DNA of 64,000 nt from Diphasiastrum complanatum (Eukaryota > Streptophyta > Lycopodiopsida > Lycopodiales > Lycopodiaceae), in the NCBI GenBank assembly GCA_029204225.1, contig CM055108.1:15400722-15464721 (forward strand), given 5' to 3'. A program made the translations under genes and the position numbers. Below the pieces are notes generated by a model. The model was given only the letters and a program-made list of their open reading frames with translations, did no database searches and was not told the DNA's origin. This document shows, piece by piece, positions 18,999-30,330 of the stretch (positions are counted from its first letter, which is position 1; every line of letters starts with the position of its first letter).

Positions 18999-21649
18999 CT
19001 ATCTCTTTCCAACTCGGACTATAGACATCCTCCATTCTTGATGTCTTGTTCTAGCATTAGAGGATTGCCATGCTGTCTTTTTGACTGAATTTGAATTGGA
19101 GATCATTGAACACAACTCTTCAGTTCTTGTGTTTTGAAAGTGTCCTCGGCCCAAAACTCCTCTGTAAAGCCATTGGAATATCTCAACCAATGCATTGCTA
19201 AGACCCTTTCCTCCGCCATGCCATGAATTTTTGAAATACGCAGCCTTTGCCCTGTAATGACTCTTTTCCATGCCTTGCGTATTCCAAATAGCTAATAATC
19301 CATAGGTTTTCATAAACCAAGGTCCATGAGCATAGAAGATGTGCTGTTCATAGAAAATTTGTATTAGTTTAAATCTTTACAAATACATAATTACGAAAGT
19401 AAAAAATATGAGACACACATACCATATAGTGAGTTATGTGTGTTTCTCCCCATGCATTGAATTCAATAAATGTTTTGACTTCTCTTGCGTCTCTATCCAA
19501 ATCTTCATCTCTCACAATCCTTTTGTTGATAGTTTGTGACAAGGCATCAAATGCTTGCCAAACCTTAGCACGTGTACTTGCCATGCGAGGATCTGAGCCA
19601 ATATTTGTTGTGCATTGACATATTTTCCTCCAGTACTCCCATTCAACACTGCTTTCATGTGCAGTATGATTTGACAATAGGTGTCTCGCTTTTGCACCAC
19701 CCATTGAAACTTTTGCTGGAACATCTTGCATTTTTTCACTCATCTCAGCGTCTTTGGTAAGACTCACGTGGCCCCCGTGCAATCCCATATCGGATAAAAT
19801 TATCTCTAGATTTCTAATGCTAACATCTGCTCTTGATTTGGGCTACATGTTCCATGCGTAACAACAATGCAAAAATAATAATTGGTCCAGTATTCGTAAT
19901 TCACCATGCATTGTGCAAAAATGGACTCTTTCGAGAGGAATGTTCAACACAGGACTCCAAGCTTTGTCTAGATTGTGCCTATTTGGTGCAAGACGTTGGT
20001 TGCAATTCAAAATACTGTTTAGCCCAAATTCAAACATACAATATATACAAAAATTCTTTGCATTTGCACCAAGACCATAACCGTACATGCATTTCAAAGT
20101 CTTCAAATCAGCAGCTAGGTGCCATTCTACAACAAAGCTTTCTCCTTCAACATTGAACAATTTGCCTTCATTTTGTACATGTATTATCTTAGATATACTA
20201 CATTTTTCAAATAGCCACTTCAGTATGTCGTGAGACTCCTTAGGAATATCAAATGCAACTATCCAACATATGTGATTTTCGGATTTCATGCTAAATTCTT
20301 TACAATAACTTCTGCCAAACTGTTGCAATTCACGATTCATCAAGGTGATTGTGACACGTTCAAGTTTACGCCCTTTTACGATTTCTGCTTCGTCCAACTT
20401 AATAACAAATATAACTTTACCTACGCAATCTGTAAAATAGAAATTTCATTACGAAAACATATTAGTTGAAGAAAAGCATACAATTGAAAATCGAAATTGA
20501 CAATAAATGTTCTTACCATTTGTTCTAACTTCGTAATGTCGGATCATCATCGCTTGGACCTTTTCCAGATCTAAGAATATATTATTGCCTTGATGGTAAT
20601 GAAAACATGTCGGAGGTCCTTTCTTCTTATTGGTTACTATAGGAGAATCCTCAATATGTTGAAACTCTCCTAATTCAGAGAGCAAAATCGAATTGCATTC
20701 TCGTTTGGCGGATTCAACAAGTTTATAAGTAGGTATTATTTGATGGAGTTTAGCCCCATTTTTGTCAGAGCGTTTCATATACTTCTTCAAAGCTCTATAC
20801 CCCTTGCGACTCACACCTCCTTGGTCACATGCGTACACCATCTCTTTAACATTTGGATTTGGCTTGAACTTGTTGACTAGCTTTTTTGCAATTCTCAAGC
20901 AAATTGAATCACTTGTTTCATCTTCCACAATCTTAATCAAATATTTACCCTTCAAAAAAAGTTTAATATATTTTCCGGCAATAAAATCTTTTCCAACCAT
21001 CTTTTTCAAGAACTCTTTTGTGTCCCTCATACGTCTTTAACTGGCACCACCACCTGGTGCCAAAGCTTCTAGTTTGTGTCTCTTAGTGTTTTCATTTTCT
21101 GCTTGCTGATCCATCGAGACTCTACGCTTTCGTTGTAAGCCATATATTGTCCTTTGAAATATACTGATTGAAGGTTGCAATTCTTCAATTTTTGTGACAG
21201 AACTGGCAAGCTCTATTTTCAAGCCATTTATCTCCTGCTCCAATTTTCATGTTTATTCCATGCAATGACTTTAAATTGTCATTCATACTCAATATATGAA
21301 TGTTTGCTGTATTTGCCAATGTCTCAGCTTGGATTCTTCGAGAATCCATTGCTTGACAATAGCCAAGCAGTCCATTCCGACCATCCTTAACGAACCTTAA
21401 CAAACTATGTACATCAGAAAATTTAGGAGGAGCATCTACCAGTGGATTATGAGGGTATAAATCACCTCTTACCCATAGGTCAATATGTTTTTTTCCTTCT
21501 AATCTCCAACAATGCATGTCATATGGATTTAAGTTAACACCCCATGTAGCTTTGGTGGTCGCATAATCCTTCTCTAACTTCACATGTGAGTGATACTTGG
21601 TTGTCATCTTGAAGATGTCGAATTTCCCAAAAGAATCTATGTAGAACAT
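18999..21649 (-). CDS. DTE-2 transposase-like protein, multi-exon, DDE/RNase H-fold fingerprint
   Basis: Probable cut-and-paste transposase. Reading leftward: HIDLWVRGDLYPHNP (about 21450); a helical basic segment (21037-21243); YACDQGGVSRKGYRALKKYM (about 20800); KVIFVIKLDEAEIVKGRKLE then TLMNREL (about 20340-20430); WHLAADLKTLKCMYGYGLGA then CIYC (about 20040-20130); PLERVHFCTMHGELRILDQL (about 19890-19950); THITHYM followed by a donor (about 19420); and IWNTQGMEKSHYRAKAAYFK then GGG (about 19195-19290). A D in LDE, a D in ADLKTL with a following CxxC, and a late QGxEK glutamate match the layout of RNase H-fold transposases with a zinc insertion (as in RAG1/Transib). The coding parts fall in several frames separated by plausible introns. 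Exact ends are unknown. Confidence 0.58.
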
Positions 21650-21981
21650 TACAATATACCTTAATCAAATGGTGTCAAAGTTCAATGTGAACTAACCATG
21701 ATATAAGCTTTATTAGGCATATACTAGTTTCCATCCCTAGAGTCCTGTTGTAGTTAGGACAATGAAAGGTCGTCCTATACTAACCCTAATCTAGTTTTAA
21801 TTTTAACTTACCTATTAGTTGCCTATTATAGTCTATGCAAATAACCTACAATAGTCTATGAAAATGAGACCTACATTTAGGCCTTAACTCTTGCTCACCT
21901 TGTATGGTAACCCAAGGTAAAGGTGCCATGTAGGATTGATTAGCACTAAATTAATTATGATTAGAAAACTTGTTTAGGCAA
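21650..21981. other. DTE-2 right subterminal region
   Basis: Non-coding, presumably the transposase promoter. Includes TAATTATGATTAG near 21950, shared in inverted form with the left end. A direct repeat (CTATTATAGTCTATG, CTACAATAGTCTATG) lies at about 21823-21861. Confidence 0.45.
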
Positions 21982-22014
21982 GGAAAAGGCCCTTTTTGAG
22001 TCCAAAAAGGGCCC
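21982..22014 (-). repeat. DTE-2 right terminal inverted repeat
   Basis: Matches the left terminus in reverse complement. It contains a perfect 11-bp foldback, GGCCCTTTTTG (21988-21998) with CAAAAAGGGCC (22003-22013) and a 4-nt loop AGTC. TA follows directly (22015-22016). Confidence 0.78.
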
Positions 22015-22016
22015 TA

Positions 22017-24676
22017 ATGGAGAATGTATAGATTGGAACCTAGCAGAGGATGAAGCTCTTTATAAGCTGGAAATCTCATTATGGAACAATAGTGTAAAGA
22101 TGGTAAAAGATTCTACCCCTGATCCACAATCAGAATCGCCAACGAGTGCCAAGGGAGAAGAGCCAATTACTTCAGATTCTCCACCTAGATAATCACCAAA
22201 GGAAAAAGCTCCATTCACCTTCGCAGATTTGGGCATGAAACCATCCAAGAGTGTTAGAAAACTTGACCGTGCTCTAAAAAGATTGGGTATCGACAATCAG
22301 CCAACCACCAGCCCTCTCCATGAATGCAAACTCCTGTATAAATCAAAAACCCTTGAGTGGAAGACTAAGAGTGATAAAAGATGAAATCAAATCCGTGACC
22401 AAGAATAAAAAGAGAAAATTTGCTAGGATGCCGTTGAAGAGCCCAAACCATGACGTGCCACAGTATTTCAAGGATTATGAAATGGATGAAGTGGTAGTAG
22501 TCATGCCCAGGGCAAAGAGACAGCCCTCAGAGGAAACCTCCCAAGGAGCCAATGTTCTTGCACGTACAAAGGAGATAGATCTGGCTGACAGGTGAGAAGA
22601 AAGTCGTATGGTACCACTAGGGGAAGATATAGAGGGAGAGGAGCTTGAGGATCTTAAGGCACTTCTCCACAAATACCACAACTGTCTTGCTTGGAATTAC
22701 GCTGAGTTGAAGGGCATATCGCCGGATGTAGTGGTTCATACCATTCTGTTGTCTGATGGCGCAAAATCCACAATTAGTAGGCCTTATAGGTCCAATCCGC
22801 ATTACGCCTAGCTATTCCAAGAAGAATTGAAGAAGCTTCTAGAGGTAGAATTCATCTACAAGATGGAACACATTGATTGGGTATCACCTATCTTGGTAGT
22901 ACCTAAGAAAAATGGAAAAGTTAAAATCTGTGTGGACTACAAGAAGCTGAATGTTGTAACCAACAAGAACCATTTTTCCTTACCATTCACAAAAATTGTG
23001 TTAGAGAGGATAACCGGAGCTGAAGCCTATAGTTCTCTAGATGGGTTTAGTGGTTATAACAAGGTGTAGATAGCCCTAGAACATCAACACAAGACTGCCT
23101 TCTCCATTGACTGGAAAACTTATGCCTACAAAGTGATGCCATTTGGATTGTGCAACGCTCCCAACACCTTTCAACGAGTGATGAGTTATGTCTTCAAGGA
23201 TTTTCTTTGGAAGTTTCTTGAAATATTCATGGACAACCTGTGTGTCCACTCCTCTAGAGCCCAACATTTAGCTTGCTTAAAGAAAGTGTTCATCCAGTGT
23301 CGATTATTCGACATATTCCTAAACCTGGCCAAATGCCAATTTCTGGTCACGCACGGCATAGTGCTAGGCCATGTTGTTTTGAGGCATGGGATTGCCACTG
23401 ACGTTGACAAAATCCACATAATACTTGCATTGCCTGAACCGAAAACTGTACGCGAAGTGTACATCTTTATGGGGCATTGCAAGGTTTGTCCTAAAAGCCA
23501 AGTTGGCCCACTTAATCTATCAGATGACTATCCAACTAGAATGGACAGCTGAGGCCACTGAGGCTTTCCACAAGCTCAAGAAGGCCTTAGTTACACCAAT
23601 CCTTCGACCTCCTATCTGTACCATAGAATTTCATGTCCACACAGATGCCTCTAATTATGCAATAGGGAGTGTTCTGACCCAACCAAGGGAGTACAAGAAG
23701 GATTTTCGGATCTACTTTGCAAGTAGGCAGTTGATTTCTACAGAGATGAACTATACCACTACCGAGCATGAAGCGCTAGCCATGGTATACAATGTGAAGA
23801 AATTATACCATTACCTGCTAGCCAACCCTTTTGTCTTCTTTGTAGATCACCAAGCCCTACTATATCTGGTGAATAGACCCTGCACAATCGGACGTATCAC
23901 CCAATGGCTACTATTTTTTTAAGAGTTTGACTTTAAAATTGTCGTTCACAAGGGAAAACAACACTATCTGGCTGATCACCTCTCAAGGATTCAAAATGTT
24001 CTCGAGAGTAGAAAGGTTGATGATGAACTCCCTGACGCCATACTATTCCATGTCGACGGCGTTCCAAAGTGGGCTGCTAATATTGTGGGATATCTTATGT
24101 CAGGACGTCCTCTCCCTGAGATGAGCAAAGTAAAATGACGCAGGTTAATTATTAGATCTGCAGGACAACTATATCGCATTTGTAATGATGGAATTCTACG
24201 TCGCTATAAAAGAAGTTCAAGACTTTGGTAGAGAACCAACTGGATGCACGCATCAAAGTTCTAAGATCTGATAGAGGGGGCAAATATTGCACGAAGTGCC
24301 CATGTAGTGAGCATCACCCATGAAGGAATAGGAGGGGGACATTTCGCTGCCAAAGCTACCAATAGAAAGGTCCTGCAACACGGTCTTGTGGTGGCCCATG
24401 ATATTCAGAGATATTCACTATCAGGTCAAGAGGTGTGACGTGTGTCAAAGATTCAACTGAACCCAGGAAAATGATAGGATGTCGTTACGACCTATTTTGG
24501 CTGAAATGTCATTTGAAAAATGGGGCATTGACTATGTCGACCCTATTTGTCCAGTTTCCCGTGGCTCACAAGCTCAATATATAATGATGGGCACTGATTA
24601 CTTGACAAAATGGGTGAAAGCCAAGGTGGCGAGGAAGGCTGATGCCAACTCCACTGCCAAATAGTTAAGAAAACAC
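22017..24676 (+). pseudogene. GYP-3 RT, RNase H and integrase (right part)
   Basis: Continues the gypsy element split by DTE-2. A linker (22017-22595) leads to RT from about 22620: DWVSPILVVPKKNGKVKICV, SSLDGFSGYNKV then a TAG, and VMPFGLCNAPNTFQRVM. The catalytic box reads IFMDNLCV, so the second aspartate of FxDD is Asn. RNase H follows (HTDASNYAIG, TTEHEAL, FFVDHQALLYLV, about 23630-23880), then after a stop the ADHLSRIQN end. Integrase keeps HEGIGGGHFAAKAT, RCDVCQRF (about 24320-24450) and WGIDYVDPI (about 24520). The element is cut at 24676 by the COP-1 LTR and its 3' end is not seen. Confidence 0.8.
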
Positions 24677-24910
24677 TGTTTAAACACCTGACCGGATCAA
24701 TCACCATAGCACAACGTCAAGTGCAACAAGAACACAGAATTACTCACCTCAAACTATATATTCAACTAATAAGTAAGTACAAAGATATGTTGCTTAAAAG
24801 CACTCAAAGGGCTCGTAAAAGAAAGATGGCCCGATAACTCTATAACTAAGCACACGTGGTGCCGTCGAAATAAGAAAGCACTGTATAAGTCGGTCATTGC
24901 TATTTTAACT
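24677..24910 (-). repeat. COP-1 3' LTR
   Basis: TGTTTAAACACC at 24677 to TTTTAACT at 24910, about 234 bp, next to the polypurine tract (TTGAGGGAGAGAG on the minus strand, 24911-24923). The expected terminal A at 24910 is T. No partner LTR is present to confirm the limits. Confidence 0.5.
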
Positions 24911-25005
24911 CTCTCCCTCAATGATCAACGTTTCCTTTTTTTCTTTTTAGAGTTTACTCTATTCATGGAACATACCTCTATGATAGTATTACAAGTAAAG
25001 GCTTC

Positions 25006-28000
25006 TTACATAACCAGATCTAAGCCAAGTTTGGTTGTAAAAGTCTCAAACTTTTCTTTACTTAAAGCTTTCGTAAATATATTAGCAACTTGTAATAACG
25101 TAGAACAATGTACAACACTTATATCTTCATATTGTAACTTTTCACACACAAAGTGATATTTTACTTCAATATGTTTTGTTCTTGCATGAAAGATAGGATT
25201 TTTAGCCAATTGTATTCCACTTTGACTATCACAGAAAATAACAGTGGGATTTACCTGCTTCATGCCAATCTCACATAATAACTTACATAGCCAAACAGCT
25301 TCCTGGGTAGCAGAACTCAATGCTTTATATTTGACTTTTGTGGAAGAAAGAGAAATAGTATCTTGCTTCTTGCTAGACCATGAAAAACAAACGCTACCAA
25401 AATTGAAGGCATAGCCTGTTGTTGACTTTCTATCATCTATACTTCCTGCCCAATCAGCGTCAACATAACCTTGCAACTTAGGTAAAACACTTTGTCTTTT
25501 GTAGATTAGACCAAGGTTAGGCGTACCTTTCACATATCTCAAAATTCTTTTTGCGGCTTTCCAATGGTCCATAGTGGGTGATGACATGAATTGGCTAATC
25601 AAACTTACAGCATAGCAGATATCAGGACGTGTAGTCAAAAGATATATCAAACTCCCAACTAGCTGACGAAATAGTGTAGCATCAACATGTGCACTATCAT
25701 CAATACGAGATAATTTCTTACCAGCTTCGCAAGGGGTGATGGAAGATTTGCACTCTGTCATGTGAAATCTCTCCAATATCTCGCCCACATACTTGTTTGA
25801 CATAACCTGATATCATTACTAGTTTGCCATACTTCGACACCCAAGCAATAGTGCATAAGTTCTAAATCTGTCATCTCAAACTGCTTGCATAAGTTGGCTT
25901 TGATAGAACGAGTGAGGTTCTCATCATTGCCCGTGATAATGATATCATCAACGTAAAGTACAATCAAGGCAATGCTGTCATCATTTATAAGAACATGAAG
26001 GTTTGGATTTGAATTTGTTCTTACAAACCCATGAGAAAGAAAGTAACTGTCAATGCGTCCGTACCATGCGCGTGGCGCTTGCTTAAGGCCATAAAGTGCC
26101 TTATGTAGTTTACATACCTTTTGTTCTTGCCCTTTTGCCATGAAGCCCTGCGGTTGGACCATGTAAACTTCTTCCTCTAAGTCACCATTCAAAAATGCAG
26201 ACTTCACATCCATTTGATGGATTTTCCACTCAAAATGATATGCTAAGGCAACGATAAGGCGTAGCGTAGTCCACTTAGCCACTGGAGCAAATGTCTCTTC
26301 ATAGTCAATTCCTTTGCTTTGCTCATAACCCTTCACTACTAGGCATGCCTTATACTTTGCTATTGTGCCATCCGCATGAAACTTTGTTCTAAACACCCAT
26401 TTGTTGTCAATGGGTTTCTTTCCAAGTGGTAGATCAACCAACTCCCATGTATCATGCCTGTGGATGGATTCTATCTCTTCTTCCATTGCCCTTTGCCACT
26501 CTTTGTGATCTTTTGCCTCATCAAAGGTTGATGGCTCTCGACACTTCAAAATGTCAGTCATTAGGGCATAGTTCACATGATAACAATCGGGAGACTTCCT
26601 TTACCGCATTGATCTTCTCACTTCGCCTTGTGTGCTAGATCTTGTTTGATTCAGCTTTACATCCTTCATGATCTTTTCATACCATTTTGGTATCTTAGAT
26701 TCAGGTGATACACTACGTGGAGAGTATGTATCCCAAGGAGTGTCTAAGTAATGTCTCTTACTTCCAACCGGTTTCTCCTTTATTGCTCCTATTGGCAAGT
26801 ACCTCCCCCTAGGCTCTTAAATAGTTGGTGTCCTTTCATACTCGTCCTCTCGACTCTCGTCTTCACGTGTATCATCTTGTGGAGAGTCTTCTTCATCTTC
26901 TTCCTCCATAATTGTGGGACTAATGTGAGTCTTATTCATTACAGGATCAAAACACCTGTAAGAGTTTGTCCTTTCATCATAACCGACGAAGATACACTTG
27001 ATTGCTTTGGCATCAAGTTTCTTTTGCTCCTCCTTTGGCACATGTACATAGGCCTTTCATCCAATGACATGAAACTTGTCGATTTTTGGCTTTATTCCAG
27101 TAAATGCTTCTTCGGGAGTCACATTTGGAACCGCGATTGTAGGGCTCATGTTTTGCAAGAACGTTGCCACACTACATGCTTCCGACCAAAGTGAATCGGT
27201 CAAGCCCATTTGCTTCATCATGGAGCGTGCACTCTCCATAATAGTCCTGTCTTTCCTTTTAGCTACACCATTACTATGAGGCGTGTGTGACTGTGTGAAT
27301 TGTCTTTTGATGTCGTGTTCTTTGCAAAAATCTTCAAAATCATCAGATTTGTGTCAAATTTCTTCTTCAAGAAATAAATCCATGTCCTCCTAGAGTAATC
27401 ATCTATGAAAGTCATAAAATAATATGCTTTCCCCAATGACATGGTCTTCATTGGGGTGCACAGGTCGCTGTGAATGAGTTCTAGCGGTTTCTTAGCTCTT
27501 GCAGTTCCACCTTTCTTGAATGTCTCCTTGTGATGCTTTCCCATGATGCATCCTTCACATATTGCATGATGATCATCCTGCAATGCCGGTAACCCTATTA
27601 CCATCTTCAGCTTCGCCATCAATCTCAATCTCCCATAGTTCAAATGACCAAGTCTTCTGTGCCACAACTCGAATTGAGATGTTGTTGAGATAGCCAAACC
27701 ATATTCACCTGATTTTGCAGCATCCAATTTATAAAGACCACAGTTACTATCTCTATAACCCTTCGCCACCACTTTATGGTTGTGGTTCATATCCTTCATA
27801 AGGCATCCATCCTTGACAAATTCAACTTTAAGATATTGATTTGCCATTACACCAACAGAAAGCAAACTCTTTTTGAGTCCAGGAACATAAAGTACATTAG
27901 GGATGTTTTTTATTTTGCCATCAGGAAACTGCACAGGTACATTGCCCACACCTTGTATCTGGCATTCCTCTCCATTGGCTTGAGTGACCTTATCCCCATC

Positions 28001-28977
28001 ATGGATTGGTGAGAATTTTTCAAACCAATCACGTTTCTCGGTCATATGCCTTGTGGCACTGAATCTATGAACCATCTGGCACCATCATCAACTTGGGATG
28101 CCAATGCCAATGAGAAGGCACTTTTCTCGTCATCTTCTCCATCATCTTCGAAAATGTTTCCTTGTTGAGTCACTTTTCCGACCTTTATGTCCGCTTTCTT
28201 CTTATAACACTCGCGTGCCCAATGACCCGGTTTGTGGCAATAGTAACATTTGCCTTTCTTCTTCTTTTTTTCTTTTGATGACGACTCTCCCTCGTCATCA
28301 TCGTCCTTGGATTTCTTAGGAATCCTTTTCCATCCTTTTAGCTTGCCTTTAGCAAGCAAGGCTTGATCCTCCTGTGGGGTTTGCCTTGACTTCACCACTT
28401 CACGATGCTGCTCTTCTTGCAACATGATTCCGTGGAAGTCTTCAAAAGTAGGCAACCTCTCCCTTGAAGCAATGTCACTCACAAACATCTGTAGCCCTTC
28501 CGAGACACCGCTCATTGTGGTATGTACCAATTCAATATCCCTGATTGGTTCTCCAATCGCCACAAGTTGATCTCTCAACTCCTTTATCCTGGTGAAGAAA
28601 GATCCCACTGATTCACTTTCTTCCATCCTTATTGCGTTCAATCTCGACTTTAAGAACATGGCCCGAGCTGGATTGCAAATTTGAAATTGCATTCTAAGAG
28701 CTTCCCAAGCTACCCTAGCCGTCGTGGCATCACTTATATGAGTGATCACATGGTCTTTCACTGAAAGATTGATCAAGGACAATGCTCTCTGCGCCTTTTT
28801 ATCAAAGGCCCTTATGTCACCTGGAGTGGTATTTGGCCGGACTTCAATACCTGCCATGATCTCCCACAACTCTTTCTCCATCAAAATGCTCTTCATTTTG
28901 AATTTCCAGATGTTGTAGTTAGAAGCCCCATCAAGTTTGCTTGCACCGCCCAAAATTGTCTCATTGATGTTTGCCAT
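25006..28977 (-). pseudogene. COP-1 gag-pol, frameshifted
   Basis: Copia polyprotein in the order gag, protease, integrase, RT, RNase H. Gag has the UBN2-type segment (YNIWKFKMKSILMEKELWEI) and a CCHC knuckle (CYYCHKPGHWAREC). A single missing base in the protease active site turns DSGATRHMT into DS-VPQGI (about 28058). Integrase keeps the HHCC finger, HSDLCTP and FIDDYSRRTW, but a deletion near 27340 removes the second-aspartate region, and the ERKNR glutamate is Lys (GVAKRKDR). RT is largely readable with an intact YVDD (VLYVDDIIITGN, about 25940). RNase H (DADWAGSIDDRKSTTGY ... CDSQSGIQLAKNPIFHARTK) runs to 25006. Confidence 0.82.
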
Positions 28978-28983
28978 CTCCAA

Positions 28984-29661
28984 ACTGCTTGAAACTTCAC
29001 CTGTAGGCTATAAAATGTATGCTAGAGCCAACCATGATGTCATAAATCAATAATAATGACCTGCAATTTTTGGCTTACCAGGCCACCCGCTACTCTTTCG
29101 CCAAATTGAAAGCCAAACTGGCGTCGTTTTCCGAAATGCTTCTCGTCACCAACTCCCAGCTTCCTGCCCAGTGGAATGGTGAAATCACTTCTGGCATGCT
29201 TCAAACACTTCTCCATGCAATCACTCTGTTTTGGTGTACCGTACTTGCAGGTACAGTCAGGGTGCCCTTCGTTTGGAGGCTATAGCCTTTCGTTTGGCCA
29301 AAATAGGCTAAAGGAGGTGAAAATAAGGGCAATTTGGGTTTTGAACTGTTTCTTCAGTGTGAAGAAACTTCACCCTTCAAAAAACTTGGGACCCAACAAT
29401 TTTTTCAGTTTGAAGATTTTTAATGAAGTTGCAATGCACTTGGCACTTCAGACCCCTTCAGGCTTTTTCACATCAATCCAACGGATCCTTTAGATCCAAC
29501 GACCCACCTGTCGTGTAATAACCATCGTCGATCTGTGTGATTCAAGATTGGATGGCTTTCCACGCTTTTGTGCATTGATCAAGGGCCTTCGAAGCACCAA
29601 GCACTTTGGGATGCTAACTAACTAACTGAACTGGGCGCGCGAGAGGTCATCTATACTTGAT
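28984..29661. other. Unassigned stretch with COP-3 remnant at its right edge
   Basis: Less AT-rich than its neighbours. An open frame (29070-29285, Met at 29070) has no recognisable motif. TTTGGCC/GGCCAAA and CTTCA-type short repeats occur. The last ~25 bases (29637-29661) continue the COP-3 RNase H end on the minus strand (IKYR then stop). No LTR end, primer site or host exon could be identified in the rest. Confidence 0.45.
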
Positions 29662-29666
29662 GAAAG

Positions 29667-30318
29667 TGTGAAAATTGTCAACATTTCCTAGCTAGTTTGA
29701 GGCCTAAATTGGCAATTTTTGTACATAGTTTTGGATCTAACCTTTCACACGTGTGAAAGAGACCTAGATACTTTTATTCTAGTATATATTTCATGTTGAA
29801 GAAGTCTCAAACTTCGGGACCTTCTAAATGACACTAAAATCATGTTATTTGGACATATAGGCCAAAATTGGCTATTTTAGGTTACTGGTCCTAAAATTGG
29901 GTCCTAAGTTCTAGAGAGAGGAGAGAGAGTCATCTCTCTCACCTATATTAGGCTGAAATTCGTGGAGAACAGGTTGGAGAAACCTTTTGTATGCTTCATT
30001 GAGATCAATAGATCATTGTCATTGTTTCTTCCTCCATTGAGAGCATTGTTGTGTGTATTGTCTTCAAGCTATTGTGTATGATCTTAGGTGCTTTCCAAAA
30101 GTGGTAGGCTGATGTATTATGGACTGTATAATGCTATTTTGGGCCGCACTTGATGTTTATGGAAGTTTCCATTTGTGATAAATGCTTTTTGATCAAGTTC
30201 TTTGCATTCTAGGTAGCATAGAATGTGTTGCCAATTCCTAGCTTATGTAGTTTGGAGTGCAAGCATTCAAGCCAATGATCTTGGAGTTTAGATCCACTTA
30301 GGATCTGTATTTTTCACA
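29667..30318 (+). repeat. COP-2 5' LTR
   Basis: TGTGAAAATTG to TTTTCACA, 652 bp; the ends form an 8-bp inverted repeat (TGTGAAAA/TTTTCACA). An 18-bp CACGTG palindrome lies at 29742-29759 and a TATATATT at about 29783. Confidence 0.92.
29742..29759. promoter_or_regulatory. 18-bp G-box palindrome in COP-2 5' LTR
   Basis: CTTTCACACGTGTGAAAG, perfectly self-complementary, about 24 bp upstream of a TATA-like box. CACGTG is the plant G-box bound by bHLH and bZIP factors. Confidence 0.75.
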
Positions 30319-30330
30319 TGGTATCAGAGC
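30319..30330 (+). promoter_or_regulatory. COP-2 primer-binding site
   Basis: TGGTATCAGAGC directly after the LTR, complementary to the 3' end of initiator methionyl-tRNA, the usual plant copia primer. Confidence 0.92.

Larger units (their letters stand above)
13267..22014. mobile_element. DTE-2: cargo-carrying DNA transposon with palindromic terminal repeats
   Basis: The ends are inverted repeats beginning GGGCC[G/C]TTTTTGGACTC, alike over about 32 bp. Subterminal AT-rich segments (CTAAT[T/C]ATAATTA, then AGTG[T/C]TAAT) are also shared. The outer flanks are CCATTA on the left and TAATGG on the right. Removing the element with one TA copy restores CCATTAATGG and joins two halves of a gypsy polyprotein. 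Inside are a minus-strand transposase-like gene at the right, a BAH-like and an H3-like gene on the plus strand, and a pair of related unknown genes. It does not match the classic ends of CACTA, hAT, Mutator or Transib that I know. Confidence 0.72.
24677..28983 (-). mobile_element. COP-1: minus-strand Ty1/copia, 5' LTR missing
   Basis: Gag starts at the right (ATG at 28977) and RNase H ends at the left (25006). A 3' LTR and polypurine tract are recognisable at 24677-24919. No primer-binding site or LTR was found right of 28983, so the 5' end is lost. It lies against GYP-3 integrase. Gag and LTR layout resemble COP-6, a related lineage. Confidence 0.75.

Noticed and set aside
18999-21649. True Transib or RAG1 gene
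   Set aside because: Motif order is similar, but element termini and target duplication do not fit Transib; only general fold similarity is claimed.
13265-22017. TTA/TAA target duplication (PIF/Harbinger type) for DTE-2
   Set aside because: The two sides are TTA and TAA, which are inverted and not direct copies; a 2-bp TA in a palindromic target fits better and restores the gypsy frame.
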